Assembly: GCF_014696435.1 (NCBI RefSeq)
Contig: NZ_JACJQG010000031.1
Location: 1 to 64,000, forward strand
Direction: 5' to 3'
DNA length: 64,000 nt
DNA from: Calothrix anomala FACHB-343
Lineage (GTDB): Bacteria; Cyanobacteriota; Cyanobacteriia; Cyanobacteriales; Nostocaceae
Shown piece by piece: positions 1-9,755 of this stretch. How positions within the stretch are numbered: the stretch's first letter is position 1; each line of letters starts with the position of its first letter. The notes below the pieces were generated by a model, which searched no databases, was not told the DNA's origin, and worked only from the letters and a program-made list of their open reading frames with translations. The translations under genes and the position numbers were made by a program.

Positions 1-50
1 GCCCCCCTGCCTCATGATAGGGTGAAAAAGAGAAGAACTGAGGTTTTTCC

Positions 51-1040
51 ATGCCAATTTACGTTTACTGGGGTGAAGATGATTTTGCCATAGAAAAGGC
101 GGTGTCGGCATTAAGCGATCGCGTTCTCGATCCTTTATGGACAAGTTTTAACTATACTTCCTTTCTCCCAGATCGAGATGATGCAGTGATTCAAGCGTTA
201 AATCAAGCGATGACACCCAGCTTTGGCGCTGGTGGGAGATTAGTCTGGTTAGTTAATACTACTCTATGTCAGCATTGTCCAGATAATGTGTTAGCTGAAC
301 TAACGCGCACCTTACCTGTCATCCCCGAAAACTCATTTTTATTGCTCACCAGTCGTAACAAACCCGACGAACGCTTAAAAGCAACAAAAACATTAAAGCA
401 GTTCGCTACCGAGTTTCGCGAATTTCCCTTGATTCCCCCTTGGAAAACAGAGTTACTAGTACAAGCTGTCAATCAAGCTGCCCAAAGTTTGGGTGTAAAA
501 TTGACACCTAAAGCTGTGGAATTAATTGCTGAGTCTGTTGGTAATGATACAAGACTCCTCTACAATGAGATGGAAAAATTACGCTTGTATGGGGCTGGAA
601 ATAATCAGCCTTTAGATGTAGCAATTATTACAAAATTAATCAGAAATACTACACAAAATAGCTTACAGTTAGCCGCAGCCATTAGAACTGGCGATACGGC
701 TAAGGCTTTAACTACCTTAAACGATTTGATGAATGCTTCCGAGCCAGGTTTGCGGATAGTTGCAACCTTGATTGGTCAATTTCGCACCTGGCTATGGGTA
801 AAAATTATGATGGAAAGTGGCGAGCGAAATCCGGATGCGATCGCTAAAGCAGCAGAAGTTGGGAACCCCAAACGTATTTATTTTTTACAGCAAGAAGTCA
901 AATCTCTCTCTGTACAGCAACTAATCAGTATTTTACCCTTGTTGCTAGAATTAGAAGTCAGCCTCAAACAAGGATATTCCGATATAGCTACAATGCAGAC
1001 AAAAGTGATAGAACTTTGTCAAGTCTCTCGGAGAAACTGA
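51..1040 (+). CDS. holA: DNA polymerase III delta subunit
   Basis: Clamp-loader delta subunit, which opens the beta sliding clamp during replication in the cytoplasm. The 329-residue length is normal for the family. The N-terminus (MPIYVYWGEDDFAIEKAV) is the typical cyanobacterial HolA opening, where a degenerate AAA+ domain starts with the Y-x-G-x-D-x-x-x-I pattern. A lid helix region follows (about 145-215, with NDTRLLYNEMEKL), then the C-terminal collar domain (about 215-329). The start is ATG at 51. No Walker A lysine is expected in delta and none is seen. The gene stands alone, followed after 127 bp by a secreted DUF4168 protein. The assignment rests on family-typical sequence. Confidence 0.93.
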   Translation: MPIYVYWGEDDFAIEKAVSALSDRVLDPLWTSFNYTSFLPDRDDAVIQALNQAMTPSFGAGGRLVWLVNTTLCQHCPDNVLAELTRTLPVIPENSFLLLTSRNKPDERLKATKTLKQFATEFREFPLIPPWKTELLVQAVNQAAQSLGVKLTPKAVELIAESVGNDTRLLYNEMEKLRLYGAGNNQPLDVAIITKLIRNTTQNSLQLAAAIRTGDTAKALTTLNDLMNASEPGLRIVATLIGQFRTWLWVKIMMESGERNPDAIAKAAEVGNPKRIYFLQQEVKSLSVQQLISILPLLLELEVSLKQGYSDIATMQTKVIELCQVSRRN

Positions 1041-1167
1041 CACAAAATATAAAAATTTCCAGGATTATATAAAAATTTCATGGATGAAAAAATTTCTGGA
1101 ACTTCTTACTCCTAAAATAATTCAGAGCGAATATCATATCCCTACTGAGTTCTGTGTCACAGGTTAT

Positions 1168-1647
1168 ATGCAAAAAACTGCTAATTTATTTTTTCGAGAT
1201 AGCTTAAAGCAAATGTTTTCCAGAACATTGTCTTATAGTGCGATCGCTACTACAGGTTTAATCGCTAGCGTGCTAATATTTAGCACTAAAGCTAATGCGC
1301 AAAGTCCATCACCAGTTAACAGTAATGAAATCAATAGCTATGCTCAAGCAGTATTAGCAATGGAACCTGCTCGTCAACAAGCCTTTGATGACATTAAAAA
1401 ATTGATGGGTGGAAGAGAAATCCCCCAAATAGTTTGTAACGATCCTAAAAGCATAAGCGCTCTACCAAAAAAAGCTCAAGGTATCGCCGTTAATTACTGT
1501 AAACACTCCCAGAAAATAGTCGAAGATAATAATTTAACCATTGAGCGATTTAACCAAATTACTGTAGATATTCAAAAAGATGAAAACTTAAAACGCCAAG
1601 TTTCCAATGCATTAATCCGCTTACAAAAAGCTTCAGCAGCTCCTTAA
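1168..1647 (+). CDS. DUF4168 secreted protein
   Basis: Probable exported protein of the DUF4168 family, function unknown. From the ATG at 1168 the protein has 159 residues: a basic N-terminus, a hydrophobic stretch (SAIATTGLIASVLIF) and an Ala-x-Ala-type cleavage region ending in KANAQ. The mature part has the family core, a helix containing YAQAVLAMEPARQQAF and a C-terminal helix (NNLTIERFNQITVDIQKDENL). The reading frame is open from 1084, but that would place about 70 residues before the cleavage site, so 1168 (or 1213) is preferred. Two Cys at the centre could form a disulfide after export. Proteins of this family are common in cyanobacteria and lack a demonstrated role. Confidence 0.75.
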   Translation: MQKTANLFFRDSLKQMFSRTLSYSAIATTGLIASVLIFSTKANAQSPSPVNSNEINSYAQAVLAMEPARQQAFDDIKKLMGGREIPQIVCNDPKSISALPKKAQGIAVNYCKHSQKIVEDNNLTIERFNQITVDIQKDENLKRQVSNALIRLQKASAAP

Positions 1648-1738
1648 GCAATAAAAGTCACAATCTAGCAGATAATTTGGTAATTGCACCCACTATGTAG
1701 CAAAAAGTCAATATGCGTGAAACCCTTACCAATGACGC

Positions 1739-1832
1739 CACTTGCTACCCTGCGGGAACGCCTCTGAACCCATCCAACGCAGTGGCTCACAAATGACAAA
1801 TGACAAATGACAAATGACAAATGACAAATGAC
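1739..1832. repeat. AAATGAC heptamer tract with adjacent small dispersed repeat
   Basis: At 1790-1832 the heptamer AAATGAC is repeated about six times, a short tandemly repeated repetitive (STRR) sequence of the kind known from heterocystous cyanobacteria. Just before it (about 1746-1775) lies a GC-rich stretch beginning CTACCCTGCGGGAACGCC, which resembles the very small dispersed repeats also seen at 32350. Confidence 0.8.
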
Positions 1833-2452
1833 TAATAACTATCCTGAATAGTCTGACAAGCTTGACGTTTAGCATGAATATTCTTCATATGCTTCTTGAC
1901 CGTGTTGATCGTGATGTACAATTTAGCAGCGATATCTTTATAGCTATAGTTCCTTCTATATAAAGACCAAATTTCCGCTTCTCTCGGCGTTAAATCGTAT
2001 TTTCTGATTTCAGAAAACGCGACATTTTTCAAAGACTCACAGCGATTTTCAATCGTGACTAAAAAACAAGAATTATGGACAACATTTAAATTTAGCAATC
2101 TCACCCGCACGCGGAAAACTTTTGACTGATTTACGACAATTTCATCCGAAAGAATAACTGGATGATCGGTAGTAAATCTGTAATTTTCTCTTAAAGACTT
2201 GCAAAGCTCTTCAATCACCGGGTGAATAAAATTCGCCTGGTGTTTTTCTTGATTTAATTGACTACAGATTGTTAATCCAGATGCATTTGCATGAAATAAT
2301 TTACCGCGCTCGTCCAAAATTAACAGTCCATCTCCGAGATTTTCAATCACTGCTTGTAATAAATTAGCTTGCAGCGATTCAAAATAATCAATCTTATCTA
2401 GTTGAGTTGCTTTAACTGTTGCTGATAGGGAAGTTTTGGTGATAGTAGCCAT
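1832..2452 (-). CDS. PAS domain LuxR-type transcriptional regulator
   Basis: Predicted DNA-binding regulator of 206 residues. Residues about 25-135 form a PAS-like sensory domain (AVIENLGDGLLILDERGKLFHANASG). The C-terminus is a GerE/LuxR helix-turn-helix starting LTPREAEIWSLYRRNYSYKD, with the recognition helix ITINTVKKHMKNIHAKR. There is no receiver domain, so the PAS domain presumably senses a small molecule or redox state directly. Proteins of this PAS-LuxR layout recur in Nostocales with undefined regulons. The gene stands alone on the minus strand, and its stop codon abuts a heptamer tract: the final residues (QTIQDSY) run into the tract edge. The target genes cannot be read from the sequence. 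Confidence 0.8.
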   Translation of the reverse strand: MATITKTSLSATVKATQLDKIDYFESLQANLLQAVIENLGDGLLILDERGKLFHANASGLTICSQLNQEKHQANFIHPVIEELCKSLRENYRFTTDHPVILSDEIVVNQSKVFRVRVRLLNLNVVHNSCFLVTIENRCESLKNVAFSEIRKYDLTPREAEIWSLYRRNYSYKDIAAKLYITINTVKKHMKNIHAKRQACQTIQDSY

Positions 2453-2995
2453 AGAACGAACGAATCTACAAAGTATTAACTATTGATTTCATAGGTTACC
2501 CTGACTAAATTTATGCACTGCTAATTTCTGCTGAATAAAGATAATTTATTATTATGCAGATATCACTAGATAATAGTGTTATTGATATCATTAACACTCT
2601 CAGTGCTGATAGTCTGAGTATCTAGAGTCTTGTTGACTACATAATTTATATACAACTCTTCCGTGATCTATTTCGGATACATAGGAGGATAACTGGAAAA
2701 TAGCGTTGACTGCTGACTGTTGACTGCTGACTGTTGACTGTTGACTCTTAAAAGAGATTTTCTCGCCAATAGTGAGTAAAAAATTACGGGGTGTAGGGAC
2801 ATCAATGTGTTGATGGATAGTATAGAAAACATTGGAGACAAGCAGTCATTCTTTGAGGATATGGGTTGTCTTCAGCTAATAGAGGTAGAAATTATTGTTA
2901 ATTATTTTGACAAAATCTCTCCCCAGGTGATTAAGTCGCCAGTGCGATCGCTACTACACTGACAAAGCATCAGTTAAATTTTTATACAAATAGCT
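2453..2995. other. Intergenic region between divergent genes
   Basis: This 543-bp gap separates the PAS-LuxR gene (minus) from the antiporter gene (plus), so both promoters should lie here. It contains a TGACTGT/TGACTGC heptamer tract at about 2706-2748. No further gene, tRNA or convincing operator was seen. Confidence 0.6.
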
Positions 2996-4294
2996 ATGGT
3001 AGATGTTTATATTCTTGACTTACTAGTCATTGGTCTACTTTTGCTAATAGTTACATTAGGCTCAGGGTGGATTTCTCGGTTACCGCTTTCCTTTGCCTTA
3101 ATCTATCTTTTAGTAGGAATTTTTTTAGGCCCTTATGGTGTAGGGTTGATTCAATTACGCCGTAATGATGTATTTAATGCGGAATTTTTGGAAAGAATCA
3201 CCGAGCTTGTAGTGATTATTTCTGTATTTAGCTGTGGATTAAAAATAGTCAGACCATTTAAATTAGGGATTTGGGATATTACAGCGCGCTTAATTGGCTT
3301 TTTAATGCCAATTTCTATTTTTGCTATAGCTTTTGTCGGTAAATTTTTACTAGGGATGGATTGGGGAGCAGCTATTTTATTAGGAGCCATTCTTGCACCT
3401 ACCGATCCGGTTCTCGCTTCGGAAGTTCAAATAACAGATACAAATGACAAAGATGAGCTACGTTTTGGTTTAACTTCTGAAGGTGGTTTGAATGATGCCT
3501 TAGCATTTCCCTTTGTATATTTTGGTATTTATACCCTCAAAGATAGCAATTGGAATAATTGGTTGCGAGATTGGTTATTAGTAGATTTAATTTGGGCGAT
3601 CGCTTCTGGTATAGTCATGGGAATTATAGTGGCGAAAGCTATAGTTTGGTTAGATAAAAAAATTCAAAGACGGCGGCGTGCTGATAATTTGATGGAAGAT
3701 TTTATCGCCATCAGCATGATTTTTATCACTTATGCATTAACAGAGGTAGTTAATGGATATGGATTTTTAGCAGTATTTGTTGCTGGCTTAGTTGCACAAC
3801 ACAGTTATCAAGATCCAGAAAAACCATTAGCACAACTAGAATTTATTGAACGATTAGAAAAGCTGCTAGAAGTGGGCACAATTTTACTATTGGGGTCAAT
3901 ATTATTATTCAAGCCAATAGTTAATTATGCAATGCAATCTTTACTAATAATAATCTTATTATTTTTAGTAATTAGACCAGTCGGTGTTTGGATTAGTACC
4001 ATCGGTAAACGTCCGCTCAATTCTCCGCGCCGCACCCTACATTCGGGAACCCGTTGGTTATTTGGTTGGTTTGGTATTCGTGGTGTAGGTTCTTTATATT
4101 ATTTAGCCTACGCCTATGGTAATGGTTTAAAAGGTAATGTTGCCGAACAAATTGCTTGGATAACTTACACGACAATTGTAGTTTCGGTAATTGTGCATGG
4201 AATTAGCGCGACTCCCTTAATGAATTGGTATGAGCGCAATATTGCACAAGAGACAAAACCGCATATTCCAGCAACAATTGATGAGTTTGAATAA
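2996..4294 (+). CDS. Cation:proton antiporter (CPA1/NhaP type)
   Basis: Inner-membrane Na+(or K+)/H+ antiporter used for ion and pH homeostasis. The 432 residues are mostly hydrophobic with about 12 membrane segments. The family ion-site region is clear: GAILAPTDPVLASEVQ (about residues 127-142, with the conserved Asp in TDP), followed by LTSEGGLNDALAFPFVY, which carries the conserved SEGGLNDA motif. A charged loop (KKIQRRRRADN) separates the two halves. The start is ATG at 2996. The gene is alone; a 7-bp repeat tract begins right after the stop. Na+/H+ selectivity cannot be decided from sequence. Confidence 0.88.
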   Translation: MVDVYILDLLVIGLLLLIVTLGSGWISRLPLSFALIYLLVGIFLGPYGVGLIQLRRNDVFNAEFLERITELVVIISVFSCGLKIVRPFKLGIWDITARLIGFLMPISIFAIAFVGKFLLGMDWGAAILLGAILAPTDPVLASEVQITDTNDKDELRFGLTSEGGLNDALAFPFVYFGIYTLKDSNWNNWLRDWLLVDLIWAIASGIVMGIIVAKAIVWLDKKIQRRRRADNLMEDFIAISMIFITYALTEVVNGYGFLAVFVAGLVAQHSYQDPEKPLAQLEFIERLEKLLEVGTILLLGSILLFKPIVNYAMQSLLIIILLFLVIRPVGVWISTIGKRPLNSPRRTLHSGTRWLFGWFGIRGVGSLYYLAYAYGNGLKGNVAEQIAWITYTTIVVSVIVHGISATPLMNWYERNIAQETKPHIPATIDEFE

Positions 4295-4421
4295 GGGCAT
4301 GGGGCATGGGGCATGGGGCATGGGGCATGGGGCATGGGGCATTGGGCATTGGGCATTGGGCATTGGGCAAAAGTCAAATAGAATTCTTAATTTTGAATTT
4401 TGAATTTTGAATTTTGAATTG
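4294..4421. repeat. GGGGCAT and GAATTTT heptamer tracts
   Basis: Two adjacent STRR tracts: GGGGCAT/GGGCATT units at about 4296-4370, and GAATTTT units at about 4390-4421. They fill the space between the convergent antiporter and hybrid-kinase genes and begin one base after the antiporter stop codon. Confidence 0.85.
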
Positions 4422-4431
4422 TTTGTCTCTT

Positions 4432-6720
4432 CTAAGCCAGAACCTTTTGTAGGGTATTGAGTAAAATTTGTGCTGTAAAGGGTTTGGCTAAGAATTCGCG
4501 AATACCTAAATCTTGCTTTTGCGCAGGAGATTCATAGGACATGAGTCCACTCATGGCAATAATTTGTATTTTTGGATTCATGCGTTGCAACATCATGATT
4601 GTGCTAGCACCATCCATTACTGGCATCATCATATCCATTAATACCAGTTTAATTTCATCTATATGCTGGGCATAAAGTGCTAGCGCGCCAATACCATCGC
4701 TAGCAGTAATAATTCTGTAATTATGGCTTTCTAAAGTAGTTTTCGCAATCTCACAAATTGAGACTTCATCATCAACAACTAAAATTAATTCACCATTACC
4801 ATTTGGTAATTCTGTATGTGTGACTGCGTTGGTTTCTGCAATTTCTCGACTGGGTAAATAAACTTTAAAACAGCTTCCTCGATCAACTTCGCTGTATACA
4901 GTCACAAAACCATTGTGGTTTTTAATAATACCCATGACGGTGGAAAGTCCTAAACCGGTACCTTTACCAACTTCTTTAGTGGTAAAAAATGGATCAAAAA
5001 TTCGCTCCATAATTTCTGGGGGAATTCCTGTACCAGTATCCGCAATGGTGATGACAACATAAAAACCTTCTTTGGCATCAACATGCATACTCGCTGCATA
5101 ATTTTGATCTAACCAAAGGTTTTCGGCATTAATATAGAGCGTGCCCCCATTTGGCATGGCATCACGGGCATTTACACACAAGTTCATTAACACTTGATGC
5201 AGTTGAGTAGCATCGGCAAAAACTGTCCACAAGCTAGGAGTAATATCAGTTTTAGTTTCAATAGATTTGGGAAAGGTGCGTTGGGTAACTTGAGCTACAT
5301 CTAATAGTAAATGTCGCAATTGGACTATAGAACGACTACCTTCAACTCCGCGTGTAAATGAGAGAATTTGCTGGACTAAATCCGCACCTCGTCGGGCGCT
5401 GCTTTCAAGTATTTGTAATAATTGCTGCGTACTTTCATCGAGATGGGGAAATTTCAAGGGTAGGAGTTGGGCAGTGGCTAAAATTGGCGTGAGGATGTTG
5501 TTAAAATCGTGGGCGATACCACTAGCAAGAGTACCTAAGCTTTCTAAACGTTGAGCGCGGAGAAATTGAGCTTCTAATTGTTTTTTCTGGGTAATATCTG
5601 TACTCAATGTCAAAATAGATTTGGGGTTACCAGCTTCATCGCGCATCATTGTCCAACGACTTTCAACGATGATGTTTTTACTATCTTTTGTGACTTGCTG
5701 TAACTCGCCTTGCCATTTACCTTCTGTGGCTAATATTGTCTGTATTTCCACAAAGGGTGGTGCAGTGTCTCCAGATTTAAATAACAGTTTCGCGGCATTT
5801 TTACCAAAGACTTCGGCGGTTGTCCAGCCATAAAGACGTTCAGCGCCTTTATTCCAAAATAAGATATTATTTTCTAGGTCACAAACTGCGATCGCATCAA
5901 TAGAAATATCTAGTAGTGCAGCTTGCTCGTAGATTTTCTGTGCTGCTAATTTGCGATCGGTAATATCCTCAACTGTACCTACATGACCTAAAAATCTTTC
6001 ATCTGCGGAATACATCGGACTAGCAAGGGCGCGTACCCACCTTACCTCACCTTGAGGATTTAGCAGCCTGAATTCCTGCACCCAAGTACTTTGTTTTGAT
6101 ACAGTTTCTTGCCAATCTGCAACCACCGCAGCTTGTTCTTGGGGGTGAATTGCTTGCGTCCAACCTTCGCCTAAACTCTGTTGCGTACTTAAGCCAGAAA
6201 TTTCATACCATAAAGGATTATTGTAAGTCAGCTGTCCTTGCGCATCGGTTTGGAAGATAGCCAAAGGTGCTGAAGAACAAAGTGTACGGAAACGGTCTTC
6301 GCTTTCCTGAAAAGCCTGTTCTGCACTATGGCGTTTATACCGTTCTTCCGCTTCCCGTAATTCTCGTTCTACAGCTGGGACTAAGCGAGTCAGGTTACCC
6401 TTGATGAGATAGTCGTGCGCTCCCGCTTTCATCGCCGCTACAGCAATATCTTCGCCAATTGTACCGGAAACAATGATAAATGGTATATCTAGCTTGCGTT
6501 TTTGCACAACCTTTAAAGCATCTAAACCGCTAAAGGCAGGTAGACTATAATCTGCAATCACAATATCCCATAATTGTTGATTGAGTGCTGCTTCCATTTC
6601 ATCTGCGGTATCAACCCGGACATAATGCAAATTGTATCCAGCCCGACGTAGCTCTCTAACCAGTAGGAGCGTATCATCTTCCGAATCTTCAACAATCAAA
6701 ACACGCAGGTGGGGGTGCAT
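4432..6720 (-). CDS. Hybrid sensor kinase REC-PAS-PAS-HisKA-HATPase-REC
   Basis: A 762-residue phosphorelay kinase with no clear membrane segment, so probably cytoplasmic. Domain order: receiver (1-120, phospho-acceptor Asp57 in [14 protein letters not shown], Lys107), PAS (about 140-255), PAS (about 262-378), HisKA with His404 in [12 protein letters not shown], HATPase with N box near Asn517 ([10 protein letters not shown]), G1 at DTGTGI and G2 at GKGTGLGLS, then a second receiver (about 645-762, Asp696 in VLMDMMMP). The N-terminal receiver suggests input from another kinase. It is the last gene of a three-gene operon, starting 13 bp after the response regulator, so the neighbouring GAF kinase is a plausible upstream partner. 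The ligand of the PAS domains is unknown. Confidence 0.9.
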   Translation of the reverse strand: MHPHLRVLIVEDSEDDTLLLVRELRRAGYNLHYVRVDTADEMEAALNQQLWDIVIADYSLPAFSGLDALKVVQKRKLDIPFIIVSGTIGEDIAVAAMKAGAHDYLIKGNLTRLVPAVERELREAEERYKRHSAEQAFQESEDRFRTLCSSAPLAIFQTDAQGQLTYNNPLWYEISGLSTQQSLGEGWTQAIHPQEQAAVVADWQETVSKQSTWVQEFRLLNPQGEVRWVRALASPMYSADERFLGHVGTVEDITDRKLAAQKIYEQAALLDISIDAIAVCDLENNILFWNKGAERLYGWTTAEVFGKNAAKLLFKSGDTAPPFVEIQTILATEGKWQGELQQVTKDSKNIIVESRWTMMRDEAGNPKSILTLSTDITQKKQLEAQFLRAQRLESLGTLASGIAHDFNNILTPILATAQLLPLKFPHLDESTQQLLQILESSARRGADLVQQILSFTRGVEGSRSIVQLRHLLLDVAQVTQRTFPKSIETKTDITPSLWTVFADATQLHQVLMNLCVNARDAMPNGGTLYINAENLWLDQNYAASMHVDAKEGFYVVITIADTGTGIPPEIMERIFDPFFTTKEVGKGTGLGLSTVMGIIKNHNGFVTVYSEVDRGSCFKVYLPSREIAETNAVTHTELPNGNGELILVVDDEVSICEIAKTTLESHNYRIITASDGIGALALYAQHIDEIKLVLMDMMMPVMDGASTIMMLQRMNPKIQIIAMSGLMSYESPAQKQDLGIREFLAKPFTAQILLNTLQKVLA

Positions 6721-6733
6721 CTTGACTTAGTCT

Positions 6734-7171
6734 CTAAATGGGCGGCACTTCGTTCATTAATAACCAGTACATTCCTAGTTGTCGGACTGCTTCCGTAAAT
6801 TGAATAAAATCTACGGGTTTGCGGATATAACTGTTGCACCCCAAGCTATAACTATGAATTAAATCTTTTTCTTCACTGGAAGTAGTTAAAACGACTACAG
6901 GTAACAAGTTAGTGCGTTTATCTTCCCGTAAACGACGCAATACTTCTAAACCATCAATCCGGGGTAACTTGAGATCCAACAAAATTACAGTCGGTTTTAT
7001 GTTGATATCTCGGCCAGAGTGAACTCCAGTACCAAATAAATAATCGAGAGCTTCCACACCATCGCGGGCTACGATTATCTCATTACTGATATGATTGCGC
7101 CTGAGTGCGCGAATAGCTAAAGCTTCGTCATCAGGATTGTCTTCTACCAGCAAAATCATTTTATTGGTCAC
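6734..7171 (-). CDS. Rcp1-like single-domain response regulator
   Basis: A stand-alone receiver of 145 residues with no output domain. The acidic pocket is Glu10/Asp11 (VEDNPDDEAL), the phospho-acceptor is Asp66 (LLDLKLPRIDG) and the conserved Lys is in YIRKPVDF. This is the family of regulators that accompany cyanobacterial phytochrome-like kinases (Rcp1 next to Cph1). It starts with GTG at 7171, overlapping the TGA stop of the upstream kinase by 4 bp; a GGAG lies 8 bp upstream and supports this start. The tight overlap indicates translational coupling, so it is very likely the phospho-acceptor of that kinase, passing phosphate to the hybrid kinase's receivers or to an Hpt protein elsewhere. 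Confidence 0.9.
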   Translation of the reverse strand: MTNKMILLVEDNPDDEALAIRALRRNHISNEIIVARDGVEALDYLFGTGVHSGRDINIKPTVILLDLKLPRIDGLEVLRRLREDKRTNLLPVVVLTTSSEEKDLIHSYSLGCNSYIRKPVDFIQFTEAVRQLGMYWLLMNEVPPI

Positions 7172-8598
7172 GCTTGTGCTCCAGCCTCATCTGCTACTAA
7201 TGTAAAGTAAAAAGTAGCTCCCTGTTCAACCAATCCTTCTGCCCATACGCGACCGCCATGTCGATGGACAATGCGTTGTACTATGGCTAACCCGATTCCG
7301 GTTCCGGGAAATTCATCTACTCGATGCAGTCGTTGGAAGGGGCTAAATAGTTTGTTTGTGTAGGCCATATTAAAGCCCGCTCCATCATCGCGAACAAAAT
7401 ACACGGGAATGCCAGTTTTTGAAATTATTACGCCAAATTCGATTTTAGCGCGATCGTGTTTGGAAGTAAATTTCCATGCATTATCGAGTAAATTTGTCAA
7501 TAGCATTTGTAAAAGTCGGCTATCTCCTTGAGCCGTTAACCCTGGTTGCACGATTAACTCAACCTGTTGCTCAGGGTGGCTTTCTTGTAGCTCTGTGCCG
7601 ATTCTCCTCGCCAATGAACTGAGATCTACAGTTTCTAACTGCATATCGCTACGCATTAATCGGGAGAGATTGAGTAAGTCATCAATCAATTGACCCATGC
7701 GTTGTGTAGCTGACCGGATGCGCTGGAGATAGTCTTTTCCTGTATCGTCTATCTGATCTTGGTAATCTTCTAAAAGCGCCTGACTAAAGCCATCAATACT
7801 GCGGAGGGGGGCGCGTAAATCGTGGGAAACGGAGTAACTAAAAGCTTCCAATTCTTTATTTACTGCTTGTAGTTCCACAATTGCCCGTTGTAATCCTTGG
7901 TTGAGGCTAATAACTGCTTTTTCAGCCTGCTGGCGTTCTTGTACTTCTGCTTGCACATCAGCTAAAAGTTCGGCGTGTTGCAGCGCCACAGCTAGGTGAC
8001 TGGCAATTTCTGTGGCAAATTCAATCTCTGTAGCTTGCCATTCTCGCGGCGCGCGGCATTGATGAATACATAACAATCCCCAAAGGTTATCACCTTGTAA
8101 CAAAGGTACTACTAAGTTAGCTTTAATTTGAAATTGCGCTAACACTTGAACGTGACAATCGCTCAGTCCATAATTATCAATATCTGCCACAGCTTGAATT
8201 CGTCCCTGCTGATATTGAACGGCAAAGCGATCGCCAAAGCAATGATCGTGGATTCTTTGCGCCATAGCCGAGGGAAATGCTGGATCTACATCCTCAGACA
8301 CAAATTCGCCATCATCCCAATGAGAATCTGGGTAGAAACGAAACATCCCCACCCTGTCTGCGGCTAAGAGTTGGCGCACTTCTGTGGCTGTGGCTTGAAA
8401 AATTGTCTCTAAGTCGATTGGTTGACGCAGGCGAGTAATGACGCGAAATAATGCTTTTTGTCGCTGGATTTGGAAATTTGCTTGATTTATTTCTTGCTGT
8501 AAATTTTGAATTTCATCTCCCAGGATTTGCTGTAGCTGTGCAAATGCGGCTTCATCGCGACATAAATCCCGCAGTCGGGCTAATCTCTCTGGGTTCAT
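7168..8598 (-). CDS. GAF-domain histidine kinase, possible cyanobacteriochrome
   Basis: A 476-residue soluble kinase. A short N-terminal coiled coil (about 1-55) leads to a GAF domain (about 62-210), a second coiled-coil linker, HisKA with His259 (YSVSHDLRAPLRSIDGF) and a HATPase domain (VRDDGAGFN, GTGIGLAIV). The GAF domain is of the phytochrome/cyanobacteriochrome subclass: it has ADRVGMFRFYPDSHWDDGEF and a Cys148-His149 pair in GLSDCHVQVLAQFQIKANLV, the position where bilin-binding cyanobacteriochromes carry their chromophore Cys. Bilin binding is therefore possible but unproven. It is first in an operon with an Rcp1-like regulator and a hybrid kinase, which fits a light- or redox-sensing relay. 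Confidence 0.88.
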   Translation of the reverse strand: MNPERLARLRDLCRDEAAFAQLQQILGDEIQNLQQEINQANFQIQRQKALFRVITRLRQPIDLETIFQATATEVRQLLAADRVGMFRFYPDSHWDDGEFVSEDVDPAFPSAMAQRIHDHCFGDRFAVQYQQGRIQAVADIDNYGLSDCHVQVLAQFQIKANLVVPLLQGDNLWGLLCIHQCRAPREWQATEIEFATEIASHLAVALQHAELLADVQAEVQERQQAEKAVISLNQGLQRAIVELQAVNKELEAFSYSVSHDLRAPLRSIDGFSQALLEDYQDQIDDTGKDYLQRIRSATQRMGQLIDDLLNLSRLMRSDMQLETVDLSSLARRIGTELQESHPEQQVELIVQPGLTAQGDSRLLQMLLTNLLDNAWKFTSKHDRAKIEFGVIISKTGIPVYFVRDDGAGFNMAYTNKLFSPFQRLHRVDEFPGTGIGLAIVQRIVHRHGGRVWAEGLVEQGATFYFTLVADEAGAQA

Positions 8599-8689
8599 GC
8601 TTTTTGATTCATTACATTAATTGCTGTAATAATACGCAGGAGTAAATATTAAAAACAAAATCTAAATATAGTGGATACTACACTTACTC

Positions 8690-8758
8690 TGTGTTCTCAG
8701 CGTCTCTGCGGTTTAAAAGTTAATATAACCGCAGAGGCACATGGCACGGAGAAAAACT
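8690..8758. repeat. Imperfect inverted repeat (CTCTGCGGTT/AACCGCAGAG)
   Basis: Between the kinase operon and the lyase gene, CTCTGCGGTT (about 8704-8713) is followed about 13 bp later by its complement AACCGCAGAG. The flanks also read as degraded inverted copies. Related words (CTCCGCGTTCCTTTGCGTTT) occur near 44170, so this belongs to a dispersed family. Confidence 0.5.
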
Positions 8759-8767
8759 GTCAGAAAG

Positions 8768-9334
8768 CTAACTGGAGGCGGTATTAGCTGCTGGTGCAGC
8801 CTTCGCGGTTGCGGGAGCGCCACCCATGCGAATTTCTGATGTGAAAGAAGTCAAGCTATAGCCGCCCTGGTGTTTGATTACACTTACCCGCATCCGCAAG
8901 TTAGGGCTAGCAAACCAGAGACGCTCCTGTGTGGAAATGGTTTCCGATTCTATAGTTAGTGTTAAAGCTTCGTCACTACCGAGTTGATAACGTCCCGCCA
9001 CAGAAGCTTTTTCTGCATTACCCTTATCCCAAAGAAATTTACCTTGATTGGGGTTATCGGCATCGGGTATTGAGACTAGTATATTAGTGCCACTGTGTTT
9101 TTCTTTATCACCCGCGATCGCACTACTGCCAGTAACTTTAATCGCACAACCAACATGACTGGGATTCACTTCATTGATTTGACACAGTTTCATCACTTCT
9201 GGAAGATCTGCTGTCAGCATTTCAATGATGATATTTGATTTACCGCTTTCTGATTCCTTAGAAGCCAAAATATGGCTGGTACGATGGGAAAACCATTTAC
9301 CAGCGCTTAACTCAAAAAACTCTTCTATATTCAT
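8768..9334 (-). CDS. cpcS: CpcS/CpeS-family phycobiliprotein lyase
   Basis: Chromophore lyase that attaches phycocyanobilin to cysteines of phycobiliprotein subunits for the phycobilisome. The 188 residues start with [20 protein letters not shown], the characteristic N-terminus of the CpcS/CpeS/CpcU group, a lipocalin-like 10-stranded barrel. The Trp in GKWFS and the later [16 protein letters not shown] strand pattern fit that fold. The C-terminus is a low-complexity Ala-rich tail ([16 protein letters not shown]) that is probably disordered and longer than usual. The gene is monocistronic on the minus strand. Which subunit or cysteine it serves (CpcS, CpcU or CpeS type) cannot be told from this sequence alone. 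Confidence 0.82.
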   Translation of the reverse strand: MNIEEFFELSAGKWFSHRTSHILASKESESGKSNIIIEMLTADLPEVMKLCQINEVNPSHVGCAIKVTGSSAIAGDKEKHSGTNILVSIPDADNPNQGKFLWDKGNAEKASVAGRYQLGSDEALTLTIESETISTQERLWFASPNLRMRVSVIKHQGGYSLTSFTSEIRMGGAPATAKAAPAANTASS

Positions 9335-9414
9335 GACTGAAACTCACCTGCATCAAAATGCTGAACATCCCACTTATTACAAGGTAGCAGGAGGTGTGCT
9401 TTAAAGTTAGGGGA

Positions 9415-9680
9415 TAGGGGGCAGGGAGCAGGGGGCAGGGGGCAGCTGACGGTATATCAATTCATCTTCATCGCTGGAGTTCATTTCCTCCCACGCCTGT
9501 TGATGAGTTCTATTCCCGCAACTTTTCCTGATCGTAAAATACCTACACCTGTCAGGGAGCAGTCCCCTACCCTGGAGCCGTGGAGCGGAGCGGAACACGG
9601 GTATCAAGCCCCGCCCTTCTAGGGCGCTCTTACTGGGGCGGAGTCCAAGCTTCGTTCCAAGCCTTCCCCCTTGCTCCCTG
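9415..9680. repeat. GC-rich low-complexity intergenic repeat block
   Basis: The block holds purine-rich GGGGGCAGGGAGCA words at about 9415-9447 and pyrimidine-rich CTCCCTGCTCC words at about 9668-9700, which read as complementary tracts. Between them are short palindromic pieces. The open frames across this region have no coding character. Confidence 0.6.
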
Positions 9681-9755
9681 CTCCCTGCTCCCCTGCCTCT
9701 TGTGACAGTACGCGCTTCGAGGCATGGCAGTGCCAGTACCCCTACAATCAACGCT

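Noticed and set aside
1790-1832. Possible CRISPR-like array
   Set aside because: The 7-bp units have no spacers and are perfect tandem heptamers (STRR); no cas gene is nearby.
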